Shown here: positions 9,298 through 17,227 of the stretch, piece after piece
Layout: every line of letters begins with the position of its first letter
Numbering within the stretch: position 1 is the stretch's first letter
Assembly (NCBI GenBank): GCA_035690425.1
Contig: DASSKO010000085.1
Coordinates: 1-50,922, forward strand
DNA: 50,922 bases
Direction of reading: 5' to 3'
Origin: DASSKO01 sp035690425
GTDB taxonomy: Bacteria > Actinomycetota > Actinomycetes > Propionibacteriales > Nocardioidaceae
Position numbers and translations under genes: made by a program
Notes under the pieces: model-generated
The model's input: only the letters and a program-made list of their open reading frames with translations
What the model was told of the DNA's origin: nothing
Databases searched by the model: none

Positions 9298-9316
9298 AGA
9301 GGTAAGCCTTGCCTAA
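9298..9316 (-). promoter_or_regulatory. DtxR/IdeR-type iron box controlling the siderophore operon
   Basis: Read on the minus strand this is TTAGGCAAGGCTTACCTCT. Against the established 19-bp DtxR/IdeR consensus TTAGGTTAGGCTAACCTAA, 14 of 19 positions agree by my count, including both TTAGG/ACCT arms. It sits 13-31 bp before the start codon of the first permease gene, where bound repressor would block transcription. Confidence 0.8.
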
Positions 9317-9694
9317 CTTTGCCTACTTTGCCGCATGCCGCGCACAGTGGGCAAACCGCAGACTGGGGTCTGCAAGACCGGCAAGCACGAGGATCGCCGG
9401 CGTGACCAGCCCGCCGTACCACGGGAACCGCCCGGCTATCCCTGCTCCTCGTCCATATCGCGGTGCCCACCGCGGTTTGTGCATTCCTCGCGGTGGTTCT
9501 ACGGGAGCAGGGTCACCGAACGGGCCGCGCACACGACGCGGGCAGTGCTCGAAGGCGAGCGGCGTGGCGGCTGTGTACTCTCCGCCCGCCCGAACACCAG
9601 CGCGCCGATCGGACGCCCTAGCCGTCCGCTCCACATGGGTGTTAGGTGGGAGTAGCACTCATTGTGTCGATCGCCGAGCCGTGCTTTCCGCTGC
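9317..9694. other. Intergenic region without a recognisable gene
   Basis: About 380 bp between the iron-uptake promoter and the next gene. I see no convincing coding sequence on either strand: the open frames have no family likeness and no ribosome sites. A short hairpin, GCAGAC-TGGG-GTCTGC, lies at 9358-9373. Confidence 0.5.
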
Positions 9695-9708
9695 AAAGGA
9701 GGAGCCCC

Positions 9709-10056
9709 GTGACGATGCAGGCGCCGGTCGCCCCAGCCACTGAGGGAAGACCAAGGTTCGTTGATACCGCCTTGAACAAGATCGTCGATGCCTACGAGAT
9801 CTCGCTAGAGGATGACGTGCGACGCTTCATACTCGACGAGGTGCTGGAGTCCGATGATGTGTGGGACGCAGCAATAGCCAAGCACGAGCTGGACGCTCGG
9901 CGAACGGAGAGGATCTTGGACGAGTCACTCGCCGAGGCGGCGAGGTCGGCGCGTTCGAAGGGGCACCATGCAGTAGTCCAGCTTGACGATGCGCGGATGG
10001 CCTTCCGCGCCGTGGCTCACGATCGACACGACTGTCCCTTCCCCTTCATCTGCTGA
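9709..10056 (+). CDS. Small protein of unknown function (possible histone-fold-like C-terminus)
   Basis: A 115-residue acidic, helical protein. I do not recognise the family. The start is well supported: AAAGGAGG precedes the GTG at 9709 with 6 bp spacing; an ATG at 9715 is an alternative. After a disordered-looking Pro/Ala start, the protein reads as alternating amphipathic helices, with ALNKIVDAYEISLEDDVRRF near residue 20 and AEAARSARSKGHHAVVQLDD near residue 82. The pattern helix, then Ala-rich helix, a Lys-Gly-His turn, Val-Val, Asp-Asp and Ala resembles the end of a histone fold (weak, by eye). The C-terminus CPFPFIC is unusual. No partner gene is adjacent on the same strand. Confidence 0.6.
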   Translation: MTMQAPVAPATEGRPRFVDTALNKIVDAYEISLEDDVRRFILDEVLESDDVWDAAIAKHELDARRTERILDESLAEAARSARSKGHHAVVQLDDARMAFRAVAHDRHDCPFPFIC

Positions 10057-10125
10057 CGACAGAGCCGCAGGGCGGGCCCGATCTTTGCGATCGTGACCAC
10101 GGTATGGGTGGCGCCTCACCGCCCG

Positions 10126-10205
10126 GACCGGTGAGGCGCGCCTGGACGCGGTGCCCAGGGCCAGCCTGACGAGTACGGCGGTCGCGACCAGCGCGCTGCG
10201 GGCGG
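10126..10205 (-). pseudogene. Remnant of a FecCD permease N-terminal region
   Basis: On the minus strand this stretch encodes SALVATAVLVRLALGT, very close to VALVATAVLASLALGA near the N-terminus of the siderophore permease that starts at 9285. At the DNA level 10150-10195 matches 9196-9241 at roughly 85% of positions by eye. Nothing of the rest of a permease follows, so this is a short decayed duplicate. Confidence 0.5.
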
Positions 10206-10214
10206 CTGTGCCGC

Positions 10215-10530
10215 GCCCCTTGGCAGGTAGATGTCGACCATGTCGACGAGGCAGCCGACCCGGCCAAGCTTGGTCACCCGATCGGGGAAGTCGGGCGCCG
10301 CACGGAGCATGACGTAGCGGCCGCGGCCATGACCGACTGCTGCGAACCGCCGGTGGCCCAGTGCCTGCATGAGCCGAACCAGGTCTGGAACTGCCCGTAG
10401 CCCGCGCATGTCGGGCGGACGCCGGCGGTACGCATCCGCGTTTCCCCACCTCGTCCAACGGGAACGCCCCATGGTGAGCCAACCCGAAACCGCGACACAG
10501 CCACGACGAAAACGGGAGGTCGGGCCCTTT
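10215..10530 (-). pseudogene. Decayed alpha/beta hydrolase (epoxide hydrolase/haloalkane dehalogenase-like)
   Basis: Minus-strand fragments of an alpha/beta hydrolase in two frames. In one frame the segment near 10410-10220 reads PDMRG, DLVRLMQALGHRRFAAVGH, then FPDRVTKL, the classic order of the beta-4 region, the helix before the nucleophile elbow and the strand after it. Upstream, in another frame, CRGFGLAHHGAFPLDEVGK resembles the HGF oxyanion region. The elbow reads GHGRG instead of the usual GHDRG or GHSMG, so the nucleophile is lost. Frame changes, lost nucleophile and missing ends show a pseudogene. Confidence 0.55.
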
Positions 10531-10633
10531 GCGCTCGGCAGACGCCGGACCTGAGCCCGCCCGATAGCATCCGACCCGCGGGACGGATTCGCGATGACCA
10601 GCCGACTCAACGGCTGACAGCAGGAGAGGACGA

Positions 10634-11914
10634 ATGGTGACCGAGAACGTCTTCGTGTTGGGGCTCGACGACCACAACCGCGAGATCCTCGCAGCCTTGC
10701 CGGACGCCGACCAATACCGCTTCCACCCGCTGCTCACCATCGAAGAGCTGCAGTACGGCGACGAGATCCCGCTCGCCGACCTGCTGGAGAAGGCCAAGCA
10801 GCAGCTGGACGACTTCGAGGGCAAGGTCGACGCGGTCATCGGGTTCTGGGACTTCCCGGTGAGCACGATGGTCCCGCTGCTGTCCGCGCACACGGGCACG
10901 TACGGCGCGACGCTGGAGTCGGTCGTGAAGTGCGAGCACAAGTACTGGAGCCGGCTGGAGCAGCAGAAGGTGATCGACGAGCACCCCGCGTTCGGCCTGG
11001 TCGACCCAGACCACGACCAAGAACCGCCGAGCGGCGTCGACTCCCCGATGTGGGTCAAGCCGGTGAAGTCGTTCTCCTCCGCGCTCGCGTTCGGGGTCCA
11101 GGATCGGCAGGAGTTCCGCGCCGCGCTGACAGAGATCCGTGAGGGCATCGGCCGGATCGGCGAGCCCTTCGAGGTCATCCTGGACAAACTCGACCTACCC
11201 GCCGAGCTCGCCGAGATCGGCGGGCGTGCCTGCCTCGCCGAGGAGACCATCAGCGGGCAGCAGGTGACTCTCGAGGGATACGTGCACCACGACGAGGTTC
11301 GCATCTTCGGTGTCGTGGACACCATCAACCTCTCCGAGGTGCAGAGCCAGGAGAGGTTCCAGTACCCCTCGTCGGTACCCGACGCGGTCGCCGAGCGGAT
11401 GGCCGACATCGCCGGACGCATCGTCCGCCAGGTGGGGCTCGACCACACTACCTTCAACATCGAGTTCTTCTGGAACCCCGACACCGACGCGGTGAACGTG
11501 CTGGAGGTCAACCCGCGACACTCCCAGTCGCACGCCGAGCTCTTCCAGGATGTCGATGGCGTGGCCAACCACCGCGCGATGCTGCAGCTCGCGTTGGGCC
11601 GTGACCCGCAGTTGCCGCGGGGTGAAGGACCCCACGCGATCGCGGCGAAGTGGTTCTTGCGCCACTTCACCGACGGTGTGGTCCGCCGTACGCCGACCGC
11701 GGAGGAGGTGGCCGCGGTGGAGCGTGACCTCACCGGTGTCACGATCGACGTCATCGTCGCGGACGGGGACCGACTCTCCGAGCTGCCCGACCAGGACAGC
11801 TACAGCTACAAGATCGCCAACATCTACCTCGGTGGCGTCGACGAGGCGGACCTGAAGGACAAGTTCGAGCGGGTCGCGCAGGCGCTGCCGTTCGAGTTCG
11901 ACGAGAGCGCCTGA
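10634..11914 (+). CDS. ATP-grasp domain protein, substrate unknown
   Basis: Probable ATP-dependent carboxylate-amine or carboxylate-thiol ligase of 426 aa. The N-terminal 100 residues look like a Rossmann-like pre-ATP-grasp part (FVLGLDDHNREIL). Then come the ATP-grasp landmarks: WVKPVKSFSS around residue 140 (the lysine strand), CLAEETISGQQVTLEGYV (the EE hinge and strand), and NIEFFWNPD ... NVLEVNPRHSQSH (the Mg-binding Glu and Asn). The C-terminal 100 residues form an extra domain. The ATG follows CAGGAGAGG. It converges on the CHAT gene with a 29-bp gap and has no same-strand partner. The product cannot be predicted; peptide-type ligases and carboxylase-like enzymes both carry this fold. 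Confidence 0.85.
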   Translation: MVTENVFVLGLDDHNREILAALPDADQYRFHPLLTIEELQYGDEIPLADLLEKAKQQLDDFEGKVDAVIGFWDFPVSTMVPLLSAHTGTYGATLESVVKCEHKYWSRLEQQKVIDEHPAFGLVDPDHDQEPPSGVDSPMWVKPVKSFSSALAFGVQDRQEFRAALTEIREGIGRIGEPFEVILDKLDLPAELAEIGGRACLAEETISGQQVTLEGYVHHDEVRIFGVVDTINLSEVQSQERFQYPSSVPDAVAERMADIAGRIVRQVGLDHTTFNIEFFWNPDTDAVNVLEVNPRHSQSHAELFQDVDGVANHRAMLQLALGRDPQLPRGEGPHAIAAKWFLRHFTDGVVRRTPTAEEVAAVERDLTGVTIDVIVADGDRLSELPDQDSYSYKIANIYLGGVDEADLKDKFERVAQALPFEFDESA

Positions 11915-11943
11915 CCGTGGGCCGGTCGTGGCCGGGGCCCTCA

Positions 11944-14301
11944 TCATCCGGACGCGGCGATCCCTGGTGGATGGGGTGCCCGGCCGTGCGGTGCTGGACG
12001 CAAGCGTGCCTGTCCGACGACGGAGCCGGCCATCACCATCGCCGCTGCTGCCCCGACGGTGAGGTGCGGTTGCAGCCCCTGGTCGGCAATCATCTCCCAC
12101 ACGGAGCGTAGGACGATGAACATGGTGAGCGCCACCACGCCGGCGAGCGCTGCCCGGCGCTGATCTGCGTTGAACCCGAGCCACGCGACCGGCAGGCATA
12201 CGACCAGGATGAGCATCCACTGGGTCGCCACCATCTCCGGGTCGCCGGGCCCCTGATAGGCGAGCGCGATGATCGGTTGCAGCACGCCCGCCACCGTCAG
12301 CAGGACACCCACCGCTGACCAGCTCCCTGGCTGCAAGGACACGCGCGCACGCAACCGTGGAGTGGCCTTGATGGTGGACACGACCGCGATGCCGAGCACG
12401 ACGGCCGCGACCAGCCGGGCCCAGTGGGCGGCGAAGGCCGCAGGATCGCCGGGAAGAATAGCGATCTTGTCGCTGGTCATGTCGTAGACCGTGTTCCTGG
12501 CCCAGAAGATCACCGACCATGCCGCGACGCCGGCCACCGTCCCCACCGCCACCGCATGCAACCTGTGCCGCGCCAGGCAGACGGCTGCGGCCAAGCAAGC
12601 TATGGCCGGCACCACCAGGGGAAGTGTGGCGGCACGCCACGGGTCTCCCTCCTTCAGCCACCACGCGGCGGCGACCGCCGCCGCCCCCAGCAGCACGAGC
12701 GGGACCACCGCGGCTGCCTTCGGCTCCTCGGTGGGTGCCGGGGCGGTGGCCTCGCCGACGATGTCGACGCGGGCGTCACCGGCTGCCCCGACCAGCGTCA
12801 CCGCGGCGTCCACCGGGCCTGTGCGCCGCGGGACGACCTGCACGTGCAGCCACCCGGCGTCCAACCGCGCCTCCACCCCCGGCCCCGACGTCTGCACGGC
12901 CGAGGCCAGCGCGAGCGGGCTTCCCTCCACCCACACCCGGGCATGTGCCGGCTGCCCACACAGCACGGGCCCGAGGTCCACGCGGCTGGTCTCGGGCCGG
13001 GGACTGATCGCGTCCAGCGCCGCCTGCGCCACCTGGGACACCTGGTGGTCGTCGTCGTGGACCAGCGGTCTGAGCGCCACGGCTGCGCCGGCGGCGACGT
13101 CCAGGTCGGTGCCGCGTGCCATCTCAGCGAGCTCCTCGACCGTCCGCAGCGGGACGACCGGGGTCCTGTCGGCGGACACGGGCTCGTCCGCGGGTACGTC
13201 GAAGATACGGCCGTCCGGGGATCGCAGGTACAGCACCGGCGTTCCCCATTCGACCGGGTTCGGCTGGTGCCGTACGGCCTTGCGGGCGTCGGCCATCGCC
13301 GCATCGAGCGGGTAGCCGTCGGCCACCGCCTCGTAGAGGCTCTGTGCGAAGGTGATCGCGGCCTGGTCGGTGATGTCGAACTGCATGGCCACCACCGCAG
13401 GCACACCCTGCCGGACGAGACTCTGCGCCGTACCCGAGTAGGGGTCGCTGCGCCCGCCACGGGCGCCTTCGCAGGAGTTGAGCAGGACCAGCCGCAGCGT
13501 GCGATAGTCGTGCAGCAGGTCACCCAGGTCCGCACCGCTGACCTGCTGACCGCGTCCCTGCGGCCCCTCCAGCGCGAGTACGCCGTCCTCGGCGTGTGCG
13601 TCGTAACGGCCGTGACCGATGTAGTGGAAGACGTGGTAGTCACCTCGGCGCAGTTGGTCGTGCAGGTCCGCCAGCGTCCCGGTGGGCACCCGGTCGACCT
13701 GGACCCGACCGGCTCGTTCCAACCCACGGAGCGCCGCCCGCAGCCTGGCCCACTCCGCCTCCACATCCAGCGCGGGAAAGTCGGTCGGGCTGGCGACCAG
13801 CACCAGGATCCGCAGCGGGGGGTGCACCGGAAGGGGGCGGATCCGTCCGGGCAGGTCGAGATAGCGGACCAGGGGTGTCCACTCTGACAAGGCCAGGAAG
13901 CGGTGGGCGCCGCGGTCGTACAGGTACTCCCAGGGCAGGTCGGCCAGCTCCGGGGACTCGGCCAGCCGGAGGCGCACGCGCAGCCCGGCGTCTTGGCCCT
14001 CCGCCTGCTCGACGCTGGTGGCCAGCGCGACTCTCAGCTCGTCGTGGAAGACGGCGTCGAACAGACGGCCACCGAACTCCCGGACTGCGACCGCCTCTGG
14101 CGAGTCCCCGCCGCGCGACAGCTGCTGACGCGGCCGCCCGATCCGCAGCAGGAAGTTCTCCACTTCGAGGTCTGAGAACGGCATCGTCACCGGCACCGGC
14201 GGTGTCTCACCTGCTGGTGCGGCAAGCACTCGCGCGCGGTAGGCGCCCGGGCCGGTGGGCTCGATCATCAGGTCGAAGTTCAGATACGTTCGCTCACGCA
14301 T
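11944..14301 (-). CDS. CHAT-domain caspase-like protease fused to a C-terminal multi-pass membrane domain
   Basis: Predicted cysteine protease of the CHAT family, 785 aa. The N-terminal 150 residues are an associated sandwich-like region (LPWEYLYDRG at 122-131 is typical just before CHAT). The protease domain spans about 160-370, with catalytic H230 in HYIGHG and C277 in LLNSCEGA, and the typical GVPAVVAMQFDITD after it. Residues about 385-432 look like a HEAT-type helical pair and 440-518 like an Ig-like beta domain. From about 530 to 765 there are roughly eight hydrophobic segments, so the enzyme is membrane-anchored. It lies 4 bp after a TCO1-domain gene on the same strand. Such pairings are known from predicted bacterial conflict systems, so infection-triggered cleavage is a likely role (inference); the target is unknown. 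Confidence 0.85.
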   Translation of the reverse strand: MRERTYLNFDLMIEPTGPGAYRARVLAAPAGETPPVPVTMPFSDLEVENFLLRIGRPRQQLSRGGDSPEAVAVREFGGRLFDAVFHDELRVALATSVEQAEGQDAGLRVRLRLAESPELADLPWEYLYDRGAHRFLALSEWTPLVRYLDLPGRIRPLPVHPPLRILVLVASPTDFPALDVEAEWARLRAALRGLERAGRVQVDRVPTGTLADLHDQLRRGDYHVFHYIGHGRYDAHAEDGVLALEGPQGRGQQVSGADLGDLLHDYRTLRLVLLNSCEGARGGRSDPYSGTAQSLVRQGVPAVVAMQFDITDQAAITFAQSLYEAVADGYPLDAAMADARKAVRHQPNPVEWGTPVLYLRSPDGRIFDVPADEPVSADRTPVVPLRTVEELAEMARGTDLDVAAGAAVALRPLVHDDDHQVSQVAQAALDAISPRPETSRVDLGPVLCGQPAHARVWVEGSPLALASAVQTSGPGVEARLDAGWLHVQVVPRRTGPVDAAVTLVGAAGDARVDIVGEATAPAPTEEPKAAAVVPLVLLGAAAVAAAWWLKEGDPWRAATLPLVVPAIACLAAAVCLARHRLHAVAVGTVAGVAAWSVIFWARNTVYDMTSDKIAILPGDPAAFAAHWARLVAAVVLGIAVVSTIKATPRLRARVSLQPGSWSAVGVLLTVAGVLQPIIALAYQGPGDPEMVATQWMLILVVCLPVAWLGFNADQRRAALAGVVALTMFIVLRSVWEMIADQGLQPHLTVGAAAAMVMAGSVVGQARLRPAPHGRAPHPPGIAASG

Positions 14302-14305
14302 CGCA

Positions 14306-14674
14306 CTACCCTGCGGCGAGTCCCGGCGGGGCGCCGCCCATCGGATCTTGCTGGGCGCGCCAGGTCATCGACACCCGGAAGTTGGCGGTGGCGCTGGCCG
14401 CCGCCACGAACGCTCCCGCCTCAGCGCTGAGCTGGACGCCGAACTCCACCTGGATCTCCTCCGGGGTGTCGGCGAGCGCGCGCAGCCGCGCCAGCAAGGC
14501 GCGAACGGCCGGCTGCACCCGGTCCACCGCCTCGTCGAAGCTCTGCTGCGCCTGCTCCACCACGCGGCGCTCGCCCCAGCCGCGGGTGAGCTCACCACCG
14601 CCGGCGCCGTCCTCCGCAACCTGGACAAGCACACTTCCGCCGTCCTGCAGCGGGAACTCCACCAGCCGTCGCAT
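14306..14674 (-). CDS. TCO1 (trypsin-co-occurring domain 1) / CU044_2847-family protein
   Basis: A 122-residue protein matching the small TCO1-type domain: it opens with LVEFPLQDGGSVLVQV, continues with a helix FDEAVDRVQPAVRALLARL, and ends with the conserved VEFGVQLSAEAGAF and ANFRVSMTW. The family occurs next to trypsin-like or CHAT proteases and NTPase modules in actinobacterial and cyanobacterial conflict systems, and is thought to be an adaptor rather than an enzyme. GGAGGGAAG precedes the ATG at good spacing. The stop is 4 bp before the CHAT start, so the two are almost certainly co-expressed and probably interact. Confidence 0.82.
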   Translation of the reverse strand: MRRLVEFPLQDGGSVLVQVAEDGAGGGELTRGWGERRVVEQAQQSFDEAVDRVQPAVRALLARLRALADTPEEIQVEFGVQLSAEAGAFVAAASATANFRVSMTWRAQQDPMGGAPPGLAAG

Positions 14675-15020
14675 CCCCCGACTTCCCTCCGCCCCTCGAG
14701 GCAGTTGCTGGGCTATCTCAACCGAACGACTCCTTGCGTCTGCGCGGTCGTGTGCTCACCGAGTGTCGATACCACGATCATGCTCGCGGGCAGGCGGGGG
14801 GTCAACCAGGCCGGTGAAGGCGCGCACGCGCCGTCGCGGACGCGGTGAGAGCGCAGCAGATGTGCGCACAACACGGCAGCACCGCCGAGGTCGTGACCGG
14901 CAACGCACGGCGCGTCCAGCTCCCGGTAGGCAGGAGATCGGTGAGCAACCGTGCTCGCGCTGAGGTCGCGACAATCGGCTCGCTCTCACCACAGCGATCA
15001 ACCGTGGCAACCGCGTCTGC
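14675..15020. other. Intergenic region upstream of the TCO1-CHAT pair
   Basis: About 345 bp with no credible gene on either strand; open frames here are Arg/Ala-rich with no family likeness. It should hold the minus-strand promoter of the TCO1-CHAT operon near 14700-14760, but I could not pick a clear -10/-35 pair. Confidence 0.5.
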
Positions 15021-15266
15021 CTAGTGTGCTGGCGTCGCCTGATGGCCGAGCTTCGGTGCGTGTAGTGGTGTGCCGTGGTTCGGCGAGGCGACCGCACGTA
15101 CCACCAGCGCCAGCACGGCGGCGAGCGCCGTGTTGATCGTGCCGAGCTGGACCTCGGTCAGTGTCCAAACGTTGAGAGCGACCAGCACATTGAGGATCGC
15201 CATGACCGCGCCTGCTACCAGCGCAGGCTCTCCGATGACGCCCTGCCCGAACTTCTTCACTGCCAT
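15021..15266 (-). CDS. Phage holin-like small membrane protein
   Basis: An 81-residue protein with two hydrophobic segments: residues 14-31 (starting PALVAGAVMAIL) and 45-60 (INTALAAVLALVVRAV), separated by a short polar turn, and a hydrophilic His/Pro tail. The beginning MAVKKFGQGVIGEPALV and the overall plan resemble the holin-like proteins found in actinophage lysis cassettes. GAGGGGG directly precedes the ATG at 15266. No endolysin or other phage gene is adjacent, so it is either a remnant of a prophage or a domesticated membrane protein. Frame, start and topology are seen; holin activity is inferred. Confidence 0.65.
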   Translation of the reverse strand: MAVKKFGQGVIGEPALVAGAVMAILNVLVALNVWTLTEVQLGTINTALAAVLALVVRAVASPNHGTPLHAPKLGHQATPAH

Positions 15267-15616
15267 CCCCCTCTTTCGTGTGGCGAAGCCGTCACCTCCG
15301 GTATAGACCTGTTGCGGGGCATTGAACAGAGACCGCACCGCTGACTTGGACTGCGGCCCGGGTATCGCGTGCGACAAGACAGCCGGCGGGTAGCCCGCAC
15401 CGTTAACCACCACCACATGAGCACAAGACTCGGAGCAGCCTCCGGAGTTCCGTGCAACCACGGGCCTCCGAACGCCGCCCCGGGTTCTTCGCGTGTCGGC
15501 AGTCGTCCGCCCGGTCAGCATGGTGGTCGCCGAGGTCGGGGCGGCCTACGCTGGGCCGAAGGGTCGGCGGGTAGCCGGGCGGAGCTCGTTTGCAGGCGTT
15601 GTCGCGGGAGGGCATA
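15267..15616. other. Divergent intergenic region between holin-like gene and aldehyde dehydrogenase
   Basis: About 350 bp between two divergently read genes. I see no gene; open frames on both strands have atypical composition and no ribosome sites. It should contain promoters for both neighbours, none of which stands out. Confidence 0.4.
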
Positions 15617-17086
15617 GTGCCGGAGCTGTTCATGCAGGGTCGCTGGCGCAGCGCCCAGGACGGTGGCCGCAGACGGATTCGCTGCCCTGCCGACGGGTCG
15701 GAGGTCGCAGAGGTCGACGAGGCGTCGTCTGCCGACGCGTACGACGCCATTGCGAGCGCTCGCGAGGCCTTTGACGAGGGCACCTGGCCGTCGACCCCCG
15801 CGGTGGAACGCGCACGGGTCATTGCCCGGGCAGCCGATCTGCTGGAGGCCGACAAGGTGGCCGTCGCCCGGGCGGAGTCACTCGACACCGGCAAGCGGCT
15901 GGTGGAGAGCGAGTACGACGTCGACGACGTGGTTGCGGTGTTCCGCCACTACGCCCGCATCGCGAACGCTGACTCCGGGCGAGTCGTCGACACGGGGATC
16001 CCCGACGTCCGCAGCCGCATCGTGCACGAGCCGGTCGGCGTGTGTGGCCTGATCACCCCGTGGAACTATCCGCTGCTGCAGACATCGTGGAAGGTGGCGC
16101 CGGCTCTGGCCGCCGGCAACACCTTTGTCCTGAAGCCCAGCGAGCTCACGCCCTCCACCTCGATCCTGTTGATGCAGTACCTCACCGAGGCCGGTGTGCC
16201 GGCCGGCGTGGCGAATCTGGTGCTGGGCCAGGGTGCCGAGGTCGGCGCTCCGCTGTCGGAGGACCCGCGGGTGGACCTGGTCTCGTTCACCGGCGGCGTG
16301 CAGACCGGACGCACGATCATGGCCGCCGCCGCAGGCACGGTGAAGAAGATCGCCCTCGAGCTCGGTGGCAAGAACCCCAACGTCGTCTTCGCCGACGCCG
16401 ACCGTGAGGCCGCCGTGGACTTCGCGCTGACGGCGGTGTTCCTGGACTCCGGTCAGGTCTGCTCGGCCGGCGCCCGGTTGGTCATCGAGGAGTCGATCCA
16501 CGACGAGTTCGTCGACGAGATCGTCCGCCGTGCCCGCCTGATCCGGATGGGCGGACCGTTCGACCCCGACGCGGAGACTGGCCCGCTGATCTCGGCCGAG
16601 CACCGGGAGAAGGTCGAGGCATACGTCGCCGAGGGACTCGCGGACGGCGCGGTCCTGCGGTGCGGCGGCGAGCGTCCCACCGACCCCGCATTGAAGGCGG
16701 GCTTCTACTATCCAGCCACCCTGCTGGATCGCTGTGACTCCACGATGAGCGTGGTGCACGAGGAGTCGTTCGGCCCGGTCCTCACCGTCGAGACCTTCCG
16801 CACAGAGGACGAAGCGGTGGCGATCGCCAACGACAGCCGCTACGGCCTGGCAGGTGCGGTGTGGACCGACAATGCCGGTCGGGCGGAACGGGTCGCGGCA
16901 CGCCTGCGGATGGGCACGGTGTGGATCAACGACTACCACCCCTACGTGCCGCAGGCGGAGTGGGGCGGCTACAAGCAGTCTGGCCTCGGCCGCGAGCTTG
17001 GCAATGCCGGTCTCGACGAGTACCGCGAGACCAAGCACATCTGGCACAACGTGCGTCCCGCGCCACAGGGCTGGTTCGGCGGCTGA
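15617..17086 (+). CDS. Aldehyde dehydrogenase, betaine-aldehyde dehydrogenase-like
   Basis: NAD(P)-dependent aldehyde dehydrogenase of 489 aa. The cofactor and active-site landmarks are complete: TPWNYP with N150, KPSE near 173, FTGGVQTG near 224, E248 in ALELGG, and the nucleophile C282 in GQVCSAGARL. The C-terminal part WINDYHPYVPQAEWGGYKQS followed by GLGRELG is characteristic of betaine-aldehyde dehydrogenases (BetB/GbsA group), which make the osmoprotectant glycine betaine; related amino-aldehydes are possible. The GTG at 15617 is chosen because GGGAGG precedes it; an ATG at 15632 is an alternative. No choline oxidase or betaine transporter gene is adjacent, so the assignment to choline metabolism rests on sequence only. 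Confidence 0.88.
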   Translation: MPELFMQGRWRSAQDGGRRRIRCPADGSEVAEVDEASSADAYDAIASAREAFDEGTWPSTPAVERARVIARAADLLEADKVAVARAESLDTGKRLVESEYDVDDVVAVFRHYARIANADSGRVVDTGIPDVRSRIVHEPVGVCGLITPWNYPLLQTSWKVAPALAAGNTFVLKPSELTPSTSILLMQYLTEAGVPAGVANLVLGQGAEVGAPLSEDPRVDLVSFTGGVQTGRTIMAAAAGTVKKIALELGGKNPNVVFADADREAAVDFALTAVFLDSGQVCSAGARLVIEESIHDEFVDEIVRRARLIRMGGPFDPDAETGPLISAEHREKVEAYVAEGLADGAVLRCGGERPTDPALKAGFYYPATLLDRCDSTMSVVHEESFGPVLTVETFRTEDEAVAIANDSRYGLAGAVWTDNAGRAERVAARLRMGTVWINDYHPYVPQAEWGGYKQSGLGRELGNAGLDEYRETKHIWHNVRPAPQGWFGG

Positions 17087-17123
17087 GGCGCCGTACTCCC
17101 GCCTGCCGCGGGCGGCGGCTCTC

Positions 17124-17140
17124 CGTGTCCGCAGGACACG
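17124..17140. other. Hairpin after the aldehyde dehydrogenase gene
   Basis: CGTGTCC-GCA-GGACACG, perfect 7-bp arms with a 3-base loop, 38 bp beyond the dehydrogenase stop codon. It has no T-run behind it. It could slow or end transcription before the EamA gene. Confidence 0.35.
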
Positions 17141-17227
17141 TCATAGGGTCCACGATGACCGGCGGTGACGAGGTCGGTATACCCCTGCCGACCCGGCGCC
17201 GCCATCGCGTCCGACGAGAGGGCCATC

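Noticed and set aside
9650..9685. A CIRCE-like heat-shock operator before the small gene at 9709
   Set aside because: Only one half (AGCACTC) is present; no matching GAGTGCT follows at the required distance.
10141..10205. A second siderophore permease gene
   Set aside because: Only about 20 residues of the N-terminal region match; no further permease sequence, start or iron box accompanies it, so it is listed as a remnant.
9925..11754. A 609-codon open frame on the minus strand
   Set aside because: Mostly a shadow of the ATP-grasp gene. Its C-terminal part happens to read through the hydrolase and permease remnants, which are reported separately.
15617..17086. A complete choline-to-betaine operon around the aldehyde dehydrogenase
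   Set aside because: No choline dehydrogenase, choline sulfatase, BetI regulator or betaine transporter is found next to it; the neighbours are a holin-like gene and an EamA exporter.
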